Position numbers and translations under genes: made by a program. The notes beneath the pieces are model-generated. The model was not told where the DNA came from and searched no databases. It saw nothing but the letters and a program-made list of their open reading frames with translations. Positions 54,183 through 64,000 of a stretch of 64,000 nucleotides of DNA are shown piece by piece (the first letter of the stretch is position 1; every line of letters starts with the position of its first letter). This stretch comes from Neonectria sp. B-13 (lineage: Eukaryota > Ascomycota > Sordariomycetes > Hypocreales > Nectriaceae): positions 5,066,309 to 5,130,308 of the forward strand of contig NOKP01000002.1 in assembly GCA_002682825.1 (NCBI GenBank), in the 5' to 3' direction.

Positions 54183-56364
54183 CTAGTCAAATAACGCCCT
54201 CTTCCCGCCGCCCTGCATGGTGTCCAACGTCTTGTCAATCTCCATGATGTCGAGCATCTCAACCTCTACGTCTCGGGTTGTGAAGTCCTCACTCAGATCT
54301 GCCGCCGCGCTCAAGGTATTCGTAAAATCAAATCCCACCTGTGGCCGAGACGGACGCAGCAAGCTGTCCTGTGTCCTCGTCACATCCATAGTGCTGTCAT
54401 CTTGCCCATATGGCGATGGTTTTTGTCGCAAAGTTCCCGGCTTGATGGTACTGAGGTTATAGGAGATGCGCGTGGACTTGTCCTGCTTCCCGTGGACGAT
54501 GATAGCGTCCGACTTCTCTCCCTTGGAGAAGAGTCGTCGTTTTCGGGTGCTAACAACTCCACCGATCTTCCTGCCCGGTCCATCATCTCCCTCCCGAACC
54601 ATGACGATCCTCGTTTCGCCGAGGATCAGCACATCCGCGGGGAGGCCTCCATCCTGGCTAGCGCTGCTTCCATGTTTCAAGGGGTCCACGGCGAGTCCAA
54701 CACCACAGCAACGCTCGCCCAGGAGGCCGGTAGACAAATCCAGGAGTTTGATCATCCTGGTCGGCTGGGCACTGCTGAAAATGTCGCTTGCGCCGCCGCC
54801 TTTGCGGAGTTGCGACTCCCAGAAGCGTGAAACACCAGGGATGACGCAAACATGGTCTAAGCCGCCCACCCAGAGCACCAGGCTCTCCTCCTGAACGGCG
54901 TTGCCGCTGGTGGGTAGAGGTGTAACGTTGACTCCGCCCCGGATGGTAGCCAGGCGATCAAGGGTGATGGCCGAGCTGAGAGAGGCGGTAGCTTGGCGAC
55001 GAGTGTGAGGAGTCATAGGTGCAAACTCCCCGTTGCTGTTCTCCTTGCTCTGGATCGCGACGCTCCGCAACGAGCTTGTGCCCTCGACAAAGCCGGACAC
55101 GCTGAAGGCTGTCAATGCAGCCCCTCGAACGCCCGACTTGAGCTTGTTCGAAAGGGCAGCACCGGACGACGCGGGACTAACGCCGTCGATGTCCCAGATT
55201 CCCCAGGTGCCATCAGCCAGTAGCACAAACACAGCACGGCCATGAGCTACCCAAGCCGCATCGAGAATGGGTTTTCTCGTTGAGGACGGTCGAGCAAATG
55301 GCTGATAAAGGGTGAGAAGCCAAGAGCCTTGCACAGGAAAGGGACCGGTGGCATCTGGATCGGGGGGCAGTGAAGGCAGCGCGAAATCGTAGATCCGCAC
55401 GCCTTGTAGCGAAGAAACCGTAAGAAGCTGCGTCGTATGCGTCGAGTTGAAAGAAATGCTGGTCAGGGGGTTGGGCAGATACTCGGTCTGAAAAGGCTCG
55501 ACGGCCTTGACTGGCTTGTCTTTGGGATCCAGGGGAACATCCCATAATCGGAGAGCTCCTGAGGCCTCGCGCGAGTGAGAGGCAACGACAGCCCGTGATT
55601 GTGAGCCTGGTCGCTCCGACGCCTTTGGCATGACCAAGTTGATGGCGATGCCCTCGCTGTGCTTAACCTGACCGCCCAGTAGGATGAGCGACTCGCCCCA
55701 GGCACCAGATCCAGCCTTGCCAGCAAGGAGGTCATTCTCAAGGTCTGGCCTATCCTTGCTCCCCGGCGAAGGAGGAGTCAAGGGCAGTGTAATGACATAG
55801 ACGTCGTTGGTGACGCACGACACGGCAAAGACCATCTTCTCCGTCAGAATCTTAGCTCCTCCCCAGGCAGCATCCTCTGCAGATGTCGGAGTCATAGGCA
55901 TAACCGCGACATTCAGCACCGCCGTACCGAGCGCCAGGTCCAGTGTCTGCACGATCTCGGGATATGGCCCCTCCTCAATCTCGTCCTCGAACTGGGGCTT
56001 GTCCTCAAATTTTGGGGAAGTCTTGGCCTTAGCCGCGGGCTCCTCGTCGTCGGAATCGATGATCATCACCGCATCCTCGGAGGATCCATTCTGCTTCTCC
56101 TTCGGGGGAGTCACCTTCACTGGCTTGAACCGTTTTCCTCCTCGCCAGACTAGTGTGACGCCGTTTTCGTGGCCGTATATTAAGATGGTCGCTCCCTGGG
56201 GGGACTGGACAGGGTAGGTCTGAACATCGTTTACGCGCCGTGAGAGGTTGTATCTGAGGTTGTTAGTATTCCCTAGTATCGACTGAGGACCACGGGCTGG
56301 CGGCTTACGTGAATTGTGTGTTCTGCGCCGTGCGCCGGATTCGGGGAGCTTTGAGAGAGCTCAT
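54183..56364 (-). CDS. Probable beta-propeller nucleoporin (Nup37-like)
   Basis: Exons on the minus strand are 56364-56309 and 56253-54183, with a 55-bp intron (GTAAGC donor, perfect TACTAAC branch, CAG acceptor), giving 708 residues. The start is MSSLKAPRIRRTAQNTQFTYNLSRRVNDVQTYP. Diverged propeller blades are suggested by ATILIYGHENGVTLVWRGG, SGALRLWDVP, TQLLTVSSLQGVRIYDFALPSL and AVFVLLADGTWGIWDIDG. An acidic loop (IIDSDDEEPA) lies near residue 75. The C-terminal third is predicted disordered with a basic patch (STRKRRLFSKGEK), ending MEIDKTLDTMQGGGKRALFD. The layout, length and opening resemble fungal Nup37, a Y-complex subunit that docks on Nup120. I base this on general similarity, not a firm motif. 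Another WD40-like scaffold is possible. The exon model is secure; the name is not. Confidence 0.6.
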
Positions 56365-58143
56365 TGCGAAGGTGGCGCGGGTAGGCAGCCCTACACAGCG
56401 CGGCCTTCAAGGAATTCAGGTTCAATGATGAAACAGCTCAAGTTGCGATGAGGCTCGGGTTTTCAGTTAAGCAGGAATGTGGCGTTGGGGGGGAGCTCGT
56501 CAATGTGATGTTCGTTTCTTTGTCGTGGTTTGTTTGCCTGCAACTTTTCAGACGCGACAGCTCCACGATGAGCTTCCAATGTTTTAAATCACGTGACCTG
56601 CTAAACAGCGCCATCCCACGCTGTGTGGTACTAGACGCCCAATACTTCAAGCGCAATTTGAGTGCCCCTGTAGAGTTATTCTTCAATACCTTTATTCCTG
56701 CCTTGGAAACGAAACACAATGTTGTTTCATGAACTTCTCGTGCCCTTGATCAGACTGGCCCTAGTCATACAGGCGGTTGTGAAACAAATTCCATGGAGGA
56801 TCCTAGAACCATGGCCACCAAAGGGTATCAATGCATGACGATAGAACCGTTGTATTCGGGGACGATTGAAACATTCGATGACGAGGCATGTCGGGCACCG
56901 AGTAACAAGTTCTGCAGAGGACCATTGTCCACCGTGAGCGGAAGCTAGGTGTCAGATTACGGGCAAACCTCAAGCCCTTGGGACCATCAAGAAAACGACT
57001 TCATCACGACGTGATCCTCCTCAAAACATTCGTAAAAATGATAGTTCGTGGCGGTAGAAAACAAAACTACTACGTACTAAGACAACTGGAGAACACTGGC
57101 TAAACGACTTGCACGGCATGGCCGTATTTCCCCAGAACCACTACGTGACTCCTGTTTCATCCCACACCTATCGCTTGGGGTGCGAATTACATCACAAGGC
57201 TGAACGACTAGCACTGTGTGGTTGATAATGCTTGATATGACTGCGTCCCACGTCACCTGAGCGACCATAGATACACTCCTCACAAACCTAGACCCTCAGA
57301 AGGCCTCGTCCCGTCAAATTCCTCGGCACGTTACAAGCAGCACGCAGTGACACGCATAATCCAGTGTTCAAGTTTCAAGTATGGGTGCTCGATTACTATG
57401 CGCAATCCCTACATACAGTCGACACCTTGCCACCTGGGTGACCATGATCCGAAAGAGAAAAAAGAAGAGTCAAGTAAAGAGTAAATAAAGCGACCACAGG
57501 ATATCCCACGCTCATTCCCAGCCAGCCCGCTCTCATCCACATTCAATCAATGGGCTGGCTCTCCTCCTGTCCTTTGGTAGTGTCTATGTGGCACTCGCTT
57601 GTTTTGCACCCTGCCCCATATTCCAAGAGGGCCTAAATCGCCCTCAACTTTAAACCCGTTTTCATGCCGTCCGCCTGGCGAGGGGTATTTGTACACAGGA
57701 GACCTGGGATTCCCAGTCGTTAAAACCAGACGGCCAGATACACGCAGGTGATGTGTGTTGGTACCACACGTTGCCTCCGACCGGCTTCCGCAAGAAGGGG
57801 AGTGTCGTTTAAGACTAAGGACAATAGGCCGCAATGGTCATGTCGCTCCAATCTTCTCCAGTCGCTAGGATCAAGGCGTGTTGTGATTGAAATGTGATAA
57901 GGTAATGAGTGGACGGCGTAGGGGTAGCCGACGTTTTGTGGAGTGCTGATCAAATCCAGTCGTTATTCCGCAGAGGCAAAAGAAAAATCTAACCCTACGC
58001 CCAATAATAAAAAGAGTTGAACGCCGCCAGGTCGTCGGTAGAGTCGATCGACTAACAGACATGAGCTGTCATCCCGAAAACGCCGTGAATGCCGATAGTT
58101 GAAAATTGTGGTTGTTACGAGGCAAAAGACTTGCGGGGAATGC
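56365..58143. other. Intergenic: nucleoporin-like promoter and WSC 3' flank
   Basis: About 1.8 kb of average composition has only short ORFs under 100 codons. I see no repeat, RNA gene or domain. Confidence 0.6.
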
Positions 58144-59081
58144 TCATGCATTGGTGACCTGATGCGATTCAGTTAGCAGTGTCTTCAGGGGATAAGTAGT
58201 TAGTCACATACCCTGAGGATCCTTCGGGAGTAGTCTTGGTTATCTGCGATGCTGCCATCGCTGAGCCTTCGGTGGGCCATGACGGGGTCCAGACGAGAGT
58301 CAGTCATGGAAATGCTGCCGCTGCTGCCAGGAGGCTTGGAGCCGTTGATGAAGGCGTTGACAGCAGCGTTGCGGCGGTGTTCCTCCTCTATCTCAGCGTT
58401 CCGGCGCCGGCGGACGAAAAAGACCGCCACGCCAATCAAGGCAAGAACAGCGAGTACACCAACGACTGAACCTGCAGCGATGGCGGCAGTGTTGGGGCCG
58501 CTCTTTTTGTCGGAATCGCCACCTTCTGTAGTTGTCTCTGCAGGTGCGTCGGTCGCAGTGGTGGCAGCTCCGGTAGTGGTGGCATCTTCGGTACCGGCAG
58601 TGGATTTAGAAGTTTTGGTTGAAGATTCTGCGGCAGATGTAGTTGTCTCTACTGGCTCCATGTCTTCCACAAGAACATCAATCCCCGTGTTCCAGATAGA
58701 GAATATGCCTTTGACAAGGCCGCCGCAGGATTCCTCGGGGAAGCCAGGGCAGCTATAGTTACACTTCTTGTCGTCGGTCAGGTCGAGCTCCGGGGGATAG
58801 ACCATACCACAGTAGCAGCTTGTGGCATGCAATCCCATGACGAGGTAATCATTCGCCAAGCAGTACTTCCAGCAGCTGCCGGACGACACGAAGCTGCGCA
58901 CTGCCTTGGCGACACTCAAATTGCCCTGCGACTTGTAGCAGCCATGAGATGTGAGTTGGTCGGCGATAGGAGCTGTCGAAGGTCGTTGGGTCGGCACGAC
59001 TACGGTCTCCGTAGCGGCATAGGCCCCAAACATTTGAGTTGCAGCCACGAAGGCTAGTGAGAATACTGTTGCCGACTTCAT
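58144..59081 (-). CDS. WSC-domain transmembrane cell-wall stress sensor
   Basis: WSC proteins are plasma-membrane mechanosensors that signal wall stress through Rom2/Rho1 to the cell-wall-integrity MAP kinase pathway. Exons on the minus strand are 59081-58212 and 58158-58144, giving 294 residues. Residues 1-22 are a signal peptide (FSLAFVAATQMFGAYA). The WSC domain (about 45-130) has the canonical eight cysteines (C48, C70, C74, C89, C91, C107, C111, C119) and ends CPGFPEESCGG. A Ser/Thr-rich stalk (about 143-190) is followed by one membrane helix (AAIAAGSVVGVLAVLALIGVAVFFV) and RRRR. The cytosolic tail carries RRLSDGSIADNQDYSRRILRVTNA. The last four codons (VTNA with the stop) come from a 15-nt second exon after a 53-bp intron. 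This restores the conserved tail; reading through gives VCD instead. Confidence 0.93.
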
Positions 59082-62000
59082 GGTGGCGTGTGAAAGTAGT
59101 GTGTAGTAGCGAGAGTGTGAAAAAATTCGACGAAGCAAGTTCTCGAATCAGGTCAACTCGATTCAAGGCGCTGGTGGTTGAAGGGTTGATGGGATTGCTG
59201 TCCTGTGGTGTTCCAGGTCGGGTCCAGGAGCGGTGAATCGGGGCGGAACGAGGCCTGGATGAAGAGGCGCCCTTTCGAGGAGTGAATAAGCGGCCGACGT
59301 GAACGGATGGTCGTCGATGGAAAGGGGTTCTTCCTTTTGGCGGAGGGCGACGAGGACTGATGATATGATGATGATGATAGATGACGGACGGGTCGAGGTA
59401 GGCAGGACCTGGTGGATCGGTCGGGGGCTCGAGGGGGAAATCGTTTCGAGTCGTGGAACCAGGCAAGGTGAGGGAGAACAAAGAAGTGGCTCGACAGAAG
59501 CGCGTGCCCTTGACGAGAATGAAAAAAGGGCTCAACGATAGAAAGGAGGCGAAAGCAGCATTGGTCACTCACTGCACACACTCAAAAGGTGAAGAACGCA
59601 GCAGGTGGGGGAAAAGTTGAAAGAGGGACTGGAACGAACGAGTGTCGGGAGGGAGTGGCTTGTTTTGTTGAAAGGGGAGTTGGCGAGAATGGACGAAGAG
59701 GAGCGAAGAGGAGGGAGGGAAGGAGGACGGACTGGGCGGGATGGACTGAGCGAGCAGCCGGGCCAGTAGACCAACCAGCCAGTAGACGAGGTACCTCAGT
59801 ACCTCCCTCCAGTGTGAGTGCAGGGCAGTCAGTGCCTGGAGCCCTTGGGTCTTGGGTCTTGGGTGTTCAGGGTTAGGGAATGCGTCGAAGCCAGCCAGTC
59901 AGTGGACGGCCAGCGAGAGACCATCCACATCCAACCTAGAAGCGACGGGCCCTGGGCCGGGGGTAGGTACAAGGTACCTCGTAGGGGGGTTTGCAGCTTA
60001 GGGAGACACGGGGCACGCCCGGAGACTTGCACAAGGCACAGCACACGCTGCTCCACCTGCTGGAGCGAGCCAAGAACCCACTGGGACGCCCACTGAGACG
60101 GTACTAGCTGCTGATACCTTGTACTTTGTACTTCGTACTTGATGCCACTTCAAACCCGGCTTGACGATCTGCTAGTGGTGCGCACCGAAATGGGGGTTTG
60201 CTAGATGGATCCATTTGGTATTAGTCCTGCACAACGAGCGGCACGGCATAAAATCACGCCAACACAGCACAAAACTTCAACTTGCGAGCGCATAATTCAT
60301 TTCAGGGTTGCACAATAAGCACCGCATTCTCGGTCAGCGCCTCTCTTCCTCCCCACAACATGCCACGACATGCGACACACAGACACCGACACAGGCATAG
60401 CACAACAATAAGGCAGCACAGCAGAGACTGCATAGGTACTTAAGCCAAGTACACGGTACGCGGTGCACCGTCCCGCTTCCCGGAACGACTGCCAGCCTCC
60501 CAAAGAGACACCCACAATGAGGACGAAAATAACAAACCGAGATTGAAGAAAGCCGGGGTGGAAACATATTGCTTCACTGCTGCGGTCCTTGGTGCCCATC
60601 TCGAAGCCGTCTCCTCCAGGGATGAGATGCCGGAGACGCCCAGGTCTCAAGACGACTGGAGAAGGGGTGCTACTGTGCTCTCATTCATTGAATGCGAATG
60701 CCTCGTTCCTGAGACGGGCGGTTCGCCTCCCCCATTAGTTATCCCCTCGGAGCGAATTGGCCCCCTTGGGAGCGGCAAGCCATCCATGCCACCCACCCGA
60801 ACGCCAATCCTCCTCACTCAAACTCTCCTACCACACCCGCGCGCCGCACCCACCCCCTGGATTTCGACCCCTGGTACCGCTGCCGGGGTGCCGCTGAAGG
60901 CGCTCGAGCCGCTGCAAGCCACCTCAGCCAATGCTCTCATGAGTTCAGGAATGGGGCGCCCCATTGGGACTTGGGAACAGGGACACGCGGCCACGTCAGG
61001 CACGCCGCCGTTTTGGGTTGTCCCCCAAAAACCCTTCGTCTTTCGGCCGTTTGGGAGTTTGGGCCTTGGCGGGAGGGCAACAGAAGGAGGTTGGCGGACG
61101 AACAGACCTAAAAAACTGGTCCGATTCTTGACGCAGTGGTGGTGGGACGGGCATGGCAAGGCATGGGACATGGGATCACTGAACGATGGATGGCCTCTGA
61201 TGCTTTGCACAACTTCCATCACCCACCCAGTCGGTAGGCCAGTTCACGAACTGGGCAGAGACACTAGGCACAGTACGTACCGCGCGCACCTTCACAAGCG
61301 ATACGAAGTATTTTGTTGCCCGTACTTGTACAGGTTCTCCGTCTCCGTGCTTCGTCAACAATGGCGGCTGTGGTTCGAAGAACCGTCTTACTTGCTGCAG
61401 ATCACCGCCTGTGTAGGTCGTAGCGGAAGCCCCAACGGGCGGCTGGCACGACCCGTGAGACAGAACCAAAACGGCACTATCATCTCAATCATCTCAGCCC
61501 AGGCATACAAACCTCAGAGCGTCCGAGGGTAATCTCGCTGGGCCGTCTTCGCGGCAACGGCCTCCCATCGAAGCCCACGGACTTGCCGTTCGTTAAATTG
61601 ATTGACGCGTTGATCGGCAATCATTGAGGACTAGGTAGCATGAATATCCAAGAGGAAAAACGCCCAGAGGGAACAGAGAACGCCTAGTGCACGTCATGTT
61701 GATTGTTCTTTCAAGGTCTCGTTGACTGGCCTTTGTTTTGGAGGGTCGCATGAATATGGGAAAGCTCTCCACTGGGGGCATCCACACTTCAGTTCAAATG
61801 GATTCCCCATCAATGCACCTTGCGAAAATGAAGCACAGGTGATTTCATAAAAACTAGCTCCTACCCGTTTTGTGCAGGTGCCGTCCCCTTTTGGGCACCG
61901 CTTCTCCGCCCCTTGCAACGCCAGCAAGGACCGGGCCAAAGCCAATCGTACGCTTGTGGCTGCTGGGAACCAGGGATGGCTCGAAAAGGCTCATGAGCCA

Positions 62001-64000
62001 TCACCACACCTTCTGGTCCACGTGTAAGGTGCGTGGTACTATGTAGGCTTTTGCTGCGCATTATGGATTACGAGGGCATGCGGAAGAAGGGCGACAGAGT
62101 ATTGGCCAATACATACCGTCCACGATGGTTCGGGTTTGTTCCAAGTTTAGTTCCGTTGACGGGCACTCCTACGGATGCTGCTAGAAGAGAAACCAAAAAA
62201 AAAACCGCAGGCAGGCTTGGAATGGCGAGAGACGGCGCGGTGATGGTGGTGGTGGTGGTGATGGTCTGTCTCTTCATCTCCACTCCAACCTTACTCTTGG
62301 ACTTGCTCGATCGAGATACGCCAAAGACTGATCGTATTCCCACACTGCAGGTCGGTCCAGTTCAGTGCATTCCACCTTTCGTATCCTCGTCCATTGTTCG
62401 TCCAAACTTGCTTTCATGGCTTTCCTCGGCGTTTGCCTCCCTGCGCCGTCGCTTGTTACGGCTCGGCGGTTCTTTTCGAACACCAGTCCAAAGCCTGAAT
62501 CGGGCAAGACCATCAGCACCCTGTCAATCAAACGCTCATCTCATCCCAACAGCAGTTAACACGGCCGGGCGAGCGCCCAAAAAGACGGACAACAGAGTTT
62601 CGGACAGTCAGACACATCCTGCTCTCACACGTCATCGCCGTCAATCTTGTTCCAAGCTCATTATCAACCAAGCCAAAGCGGCACTGACGGCCGCGGAGTT
62701 GAAACAACCTCTGGAAACGCCGGCCTGCGCGTCGCCATCTACTTCGTTTCCCTCACCTTATTCGATATCCCCTCAGAAACCAACCCAGCGTCGCACGTTT
62801 AGGGATTCGTCCTGCCATGGACTGTGAGTTTGTCACGCGGCCTGCTCGCAGATTTGGAGACCGTAGCAGGAGTATCTCGCCGAATGAGCCGGCTGCGCAA
62901 CACTTGCGGTGCTCCGTGTTTGCTGGCCGACAATGTGCCGCTGTTCCGAAAGAGGTGTGATAATTATCCGAAGCGTGCGAGTGGCCCTGCTAGCCCGTGC
63001 ACAACACAAATGTGCATCAACCCCGAACCCGTGTCGCTTGCACAAACACTTTCATTTAAGGTCGGCCATAAGGTTAATCGATGTTCCAACTGCCCGCCCG
63101 AGAAGGGGTGATGGGCAGCAGGTACGGATGGCACGGCCTACGAAGGAGCGGTACCTACATTAGTGGCCCCCGTTGGTGGTGCTGCGGTTGAATGACACGC
63201 ACTGTCGCAAGGCCCTCGATACGAGCGCCGACAAGCCCGGATGACGGAGCGATAGGGAGGGAACCGACGGGATGGAGCAGCAAACCAACAAGCAAGAAAA
63301 CCCAGCCTCCAACGGAAATGAGGGTCACTGCCCGTATGTTCGTACTTGGCATATTCCTGCTACGTGTGCATGCAATATCAATGCAGGAAATGCAAGGGCC
63401 AGCGAGGTATCTCTGCTCAGCTGCCGCCCTCTGTCCATTGAATCCCTCAATCCCTCCACGAAATATTACGGATACAGCATCCTAGTCCCTAATCATCGGA
63501 CATCCCCCTTCCCAGTCCCTAATCCCTATCCTGGACCCTCAAATCTCCATTCATTCGCCCCAATACAACCCTCCAACTCCTCCCAACAGACCAGCCCCAC
63601 CCATTCCCCAAAATCCCAACTCTGCATTTCTTCCGGCATTCCCTCCCCCCAAATCCCCATCTCCCTCACATGGAGTCAAGGACCACGCCCGTAATCCCAT
63701 CCCGCCCTCCGTTCCCAGTCCTGGCTGGTGGCCTGACCCAGCGCCGCGGCGGCCCCAGCCATGGCTTGATTGGAGGCTCCATCGCACTGTATTCGTACAT
63801 GCATGTGCTGTTGCTTTTGCTTCCTATTATACTCATGAACAACGGGCGCAGTTGGTCATGTCCGATGGAGGCGTGCACCACACACAGTATGCGCTGCTGA
63901 CGGAACATGTTCCACGGTCCCAGCGAAGCATGGACGTATACAGTGCTGTTACAGTGAGTGTGCTTAGCAGTCTGGTACTAAGAAGGTTCTGATCTCCTGT
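59082..64000. other. Gene-poor upstream flank of the WSC gene
   Basis: About 4.9 kb has no recognisable gene. It contains (GAT)n at 59358-59382, (TGG)n at about 62243-62260, GGTACC-centred palindromes (59788-59797 and around 59972), a TTGTACT-like tandem (about 60116-60141) and a 12-bp palindrome at 63902-63913. The ORFs at 60543-61532 (TTG start) and 62033-62827 lack domains and overlap antisense ORFs. The WSC promoter/leader should lie at the left end. A gene lying beyond 64000 may start its promoter at the right end. Confidence 0.55.

Noticed and set aside
60425..60450. Match to the 5S rRNA internal promoter word (GTACTTAAGCCA)
   Set aside because: Only 12 bases match. The flanks do not resemble 5S rRNA on either side.
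60543..61532. 329-codon plus-strand ORF near the right end
   Set aside because: It has a TTG start, low-complexity Pro/Trp/Gly composition and overlapping antisense ORFs. No domain is visible.
62033..62827. 264-codon plus-strand ORF
   Set aside because: Its hydrophobic part comes from a (TGG)n repeat, and the rest is Ser/Pro/Arg noise without a recognisable fold.

Overview
This window is nuclear DNA from a filamentous ascomycete, most likely a Sordariomycete and perhaps Hypocreales, although the genus cannot be read from the sequence. The evidence is short introns (about 48-143 bp) with GTAWGT/GTGAGT donors, CTAAC-type branch points and YAG acceptors; GC-rich third codon positions; TTAGGG-type sequence; and typical fungal proteins such as a WSC sensor, a Gti1/Pac2 regulator, a cytochrome b5-acyl-CoA dehydrogenase fusion and PI4P 5-kinase. 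There are no operons. A 100-N assembly gap (2447-2546) lies inside the histone H1 gene.

Layout from left to right. 1-17 kb: linker histone H1 (-), SEC24 COPII coat subunit (+), a microbial-type PARG/macrodomain protein (-) and mitochondrial asparaginyl-tRNA synthetase (+), separated by long intergenic regions. 17-29 kb: 12 kb with no recognisable gene, rich in simple repeats, directly upstream of a Pac2-type regulator (+). 29-41 kb: a compact block of Pac2 (+), CFT2/CPSF100 (+), SYS1 (-), COA6 (+) and PI4P 5-kinase (-). 41-46 kb: gene-poor, with one doubtful small ORF. 46-59 kb: a run of minus-strand genes, namely DHH1 helicase, cyt b5-acyl-CoA dehydrogenase, FEN1 flap endonuclease, a probable beta-propeller nucleoporin (Nup37-like) and a WSC-domain membrane protein. 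59-64 kb: gene-poor upstream flank of the WSC gene.

The genes are mostly housekeeping and do not form one pathway. They cover chromatin (H1), DNA replication and repair (FEN1), mRNA 3' processing and decay (CFT2, DHH1), secretory traffic (SEC24, SYS1), mitochondrial translation and respiration (mt AsnRS, COA6), lipid signalling and fatty-acid oxidation (PI4P 5-kinase, acyl-CoA dehydrogenase), cell-wall sensing (WSC) and developmental regulation (Pac2). SYS1 and COA6 are divergent across about 0.7 kb and may share a promoter region.

I rebuilt exon structures by hand from splice signals and reading-frame continuity, and every multi-exon model closes in frame. The one exception is H1, which the gap interrupts. 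I found no tRNA, rRNA, CRISPR array, prophage, intact transposon or biosynthetic cluster. Nothing here is convincing evidence of an undescribed multi-gene system. The most interesting points are the 12-kb desert with a possible long leader before pac2, the PARG-like macrodomain protein, the cyt b5-acyl-CoA dehydrogenase with an LCAD/IVD-type catalytic base, and two in-frame stop-free introns.
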